The notes below the pieces were generated by a model that was given only the letters and a program-made list of their open reading frames with translations, had not been told where the DNA came from and did not search any database. DNA of 64,000 nucleotides, taken from contig CP128386.1 in the NCBI GenBank assembly GCA_030345135.1, forward strand, positions 2,505,677-2,569,676, in the 5' to 3' direction. How positions within the stretch are numbered: position 1 is the first letter of the stretch; each line of letters starts with the position of its first letter. Shown one piece after another: positions 62,559 through 64,000 of this stretch. This DNA is from Chitinophagaceae bacterium DXS (GTDB taxonomy: Bacteria; Bacteroidota; Bacteroidia; Chitinophagales; Chitinophagaceae). The translations under genes were made by a program, and so were the position numbers.

Positions 62559-63286
62559 TGTTTCTGCAGAATGGAGAACATGTGCGAATAATTATCTGCC
62601 AGTTTCATCGCAAGGATGCCGGGTTCATGACAAACGGCATTCTCAGCTATCAAAATTTTATTTTCTCCTTTAAACCATGCAAGTACATCAGCTTTAATAC
62701 TGATCGCCTGTAAAGGCTTATTTTTTGTAGCTGGTGTTAAAGGTAGAACAATCCAGCGGGACGCATTTTCTCCGGGCTTATATCCGCCAACATCATAAGT
62801 CATATATCTTCCCAGGGCTTTTGAAACGGAAGATTTTCCTTCAAGCTTTGCGACGATATAGCCACTGTTCCATGTCCAGAACATTCCCCTGGCAGGATCC
62901 AGCGTACCTGTTTGCACACCTGAAACATTTTTTATGCTATCAACACCCAATAAAAATTTAATGCTTTTGATATTCTTTAAACCGTGATTAACTGTAATTG
63001 CTTGCGATGCAGGGTCCTCAGCATCAACCAAAAAACATTCGGAAGAAACTTTGTGCCATTGCTGATGATCGTCCTGCAGCTGAATGTTGGAGATGTAGTA
63101 TTTAAAGCGCCTAACTGTGAAGGGTTCATCAAAGGAAGTCTTATAGGAATCGCCAATATTAAGTTTGCTTTCGCCCACCATGTTTACGAACTGAAGATTT
63201 AGTTTTTGTTGAGCGCACAACTGCATGACACCGATACAGGCCATAACGAGAGCAATCATTTTTCGTGTGTATATCATTATTCCCAT
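62555..63286 (-). CDS. MbnP-family copper-binding protein
   Basis: 243 aa. Signal peptide in the first about 26 residues (IALVMACIGVMQLCAQ), then a beta-rich domain with FTVRRFKYYISNIQL, KSIKFLLGVDS, and the family's key motif GMFWTWNSGY (W137, W139), one of whose tryptophans is converted to kynurenine in studied members to make a copper site. H101 (VNHGL) and the C-terminal CHEPG segment are candidate metal ligands. Starts at 63286, or at ATG 63277 (MIYTRK) or 63259. Upstream of the MbnH-like gene with a 4-base overlap. Copper handling in the periplasm is inferred. Confidence 0.88.
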   Translation of the reverse strand: MGIMIYTRKMIALVMACIGVMQLCAQQKLNLQFVNMVGESKLNIGDSYKTSFDEPFTVRRFKYYISNIQLQDDHQQWHKVSSECFLVDAEDPASQAITVNHGLKNIKSIKFLLGVDSIKNVSGVQTGTLDPARGMFWTWNSGYIVAKLEGKSSVSKALGRYMTYDVGGYKPGENASRWIVLPLTPATKNKPLQAISIKADVLAWFKGENKILIAENAVCHEPGILAMKLADNYSHMFSILQKQ

Positions 63287-63807
63287 TCGTAAAGATTAAT
63301 CATTGCAAATACAATGTCTTTTAGTTAAGTGTTGTCATTCTCAGATACCCATTAATTATCACGATCAGATTGATATTCGGGAGACCTCTCCTACCGTCGG
63401 GGTGACGATGCGGTGCGGACTCTCCTATAGCATTGATCATCGTGTTGCAATTACTTTTACTGATAAGCCAGGATCTCGCCGCAAAGCTCTGTGAAACGCT
63501 GTGGCATCTCCGGCCGTTTCTCCGTGTAAAAAAAGGCCACCCAGAGCACTGAGTAGACACAAAAATAAGCATGTAAAACATTTTTCCGTGACTTTGCACC
63601 ATCGGCCATTTAAAACTGCTCTGCAGTCTTACCTTCATTCCATAGTTGGGATTTGAAGATTTGAGATTTGAGATTCGCTGCCAAAACCAGTTTAAACAAG
63701 ATTCTGACGCGCTCATTTCCCGGAATAAAATATCAGTAAAAATTTGGAACCGACATAAAATTTGAAATTTCAAATATCAAATCTCAAATTTCCCATACAT
63801 TCTTCTA
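63287..63807. other. Gap with repeat remnants upstream of MbnP
   Basis: No gene supported. GGGAGACCTCTCCT (63379-63392) with CCGTCGGGGTGACG and GGACTCTCCTATAG after it looks like a relic of a dispersed element. Later come GATTTGAAGATTTGAGATTT words (63654-63674) and their inverse ending in the palindrome TTTGAAATTTCAAA (63761-63774). The stretch between shows nothing recognised. Confidence 0.55.
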
Positions 63808-64000
63808 TTAAACAGTAACATATTTTATAGAATTACCATTTGCCTCAATCACTTTCCGGAGATCATCAAAAGAGATCCAAACAGTTGCCGTGTTTACGTT
63901 GGGATGAAAGCCCAGCCGATCTCTTCCTACAATGTCTTTATCCAGTACTACTTCCACTTTTTTTTCTACATCGTTTATAATTCCGAGCGGCGATACTTCT
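63808..64000 (-). CDS. YbaK/ProX-type aminoacyl-tRNA deacylase, C-terminal part (cut by window edge)
   Basis: The last about 63 residues of a protein whose start lies beyond the right edge. EVSPLGIINDVEKKVEVVLD and LGFHPNVNTATVWISFDDL are the C-terminal signature of the prolyl-tRNA synthetase-associated (ProXp/YbaK) domain, which removes wrongly attached Ala or Cys from tRNA-Pro. Stop TAA at 63808-63810. Which specificity it has cannot be told from this part. Confidence 0.8.
   Translation of the reverse strand, partial: EVSPLGIINDVEKKVEVVLDKDIVGRDRLGFHPNVNTATVWISFDDLRKVIEANGNSIKYVTV

Noticed and set aside
63321-63773. 150-codon minus-strand frame upstream of MbnP
   Set aside because: Composed of repeat remnants and AT-rich words, with no recognisable protein segment.

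Overview
This 64-kb window looks like ordinary chromosome from a Bacteroidota bacterium, most likely of the Chitinophagaceae or a near relative. The reasons are: Bacteroidota-type promoters (TTG, about 20 bases, TAnnTTTG); weak or absent Shine-Dalgarno sequences; a protein with a gliding-motility-type (type IX secretion) C-terminal sorting domain; GIN-domain (DUF2807), DUF4142, DUF4407 and DUF4105 proteins; a type III glutamine synthetase; a SusC-style carboxypeptidase-regulatory domain in front of a TonB receptor; and an MbnP/MbnH pair. No rRNA, tRNA, prophage, transposase or CRISPR locus was seen. Species cannot be named from the sequence.

Layout. 0-4.6 kb: cut DUF3857 gene, queG (queuosine), bioA (biotin), an SRPBCC protein and an ABC-2 permease. 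4.6-5.7 kb: an Xre/RES toxin-antitoxin module with a clear promoter and a tandem operator. 5.7-6.2 kb: a three-unit array of paired palindromes. 6.3-17.2 kb: sppA, folK, a deoxynucleoside kinase, an MFS exporter, xseA-xseB, a CPA2 antiporter and pyrG. 17.6-24.5 kb: a dienelactone-hydrolase-like protein, an unknown exported protein, a PepSY membrane protein next to a TonB-dependent siderophore-type receptor (iron uptake), and a TPR protein. 25-33 kb: proC, hldD (LPS heptose), purL, a GIN-domain exported protein and type III glutamine synthetase. 33.6-41.3 kb: two Spy/CpxP-like small exported proteins, a DPP-IV peptidase, an SDR, DUF4407, an acidic protein and a DUF4142 lipoprotein. 41.6-49.6 kb: gcvP, a sterol-desaturase-family hydroxylase, a YkgJ protein, an ABC exporter pair and a TIGR01777 epimerase. 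49.6-59.9 kb: GH20 hexosaminidase, a small exported protein, an RlmI-type rRNA methyltransferase, DUF4105, an alpha/beta hydrolase, a PKD/CHU_C surface protein and an SDR. 59.9-61.5 kb: an eight-unit array of the same paired palindromes in the opposite orientation. 61.5-64 kb: MbnH-like dihaem peroxidase, MbnP-like copper protein and a cut ProX/YbaK-type deacylase.

The genes are mostly housekeeping and run singly or in pairs with little operon structure. The tight couples, judged by overlap or adjacency, are Xre-RES, XseA-XseB, ABC ATPase-permease, PepSY-TonB receptor and MbnP-MbnH.

The striking part is the non-coding DNA. Most intergenic gaps carry degenerate tandem tracts of 7-12-base words from about ten recurring families. 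Two arrays are built from a 20-base palindromic word occurring twice per unit at a fixed 50/51-base spacing. The two palindromes of each unit differ by a compensatory C-G to T-A change. One or two decayed copies lie elsewhere. Small GC-rich palindromes are inserted inside AT-rich tracts at three sites. These repeats supply coding sequence (the end of queG), a stop codon (the MbnH gene) and possibly promoter parts.
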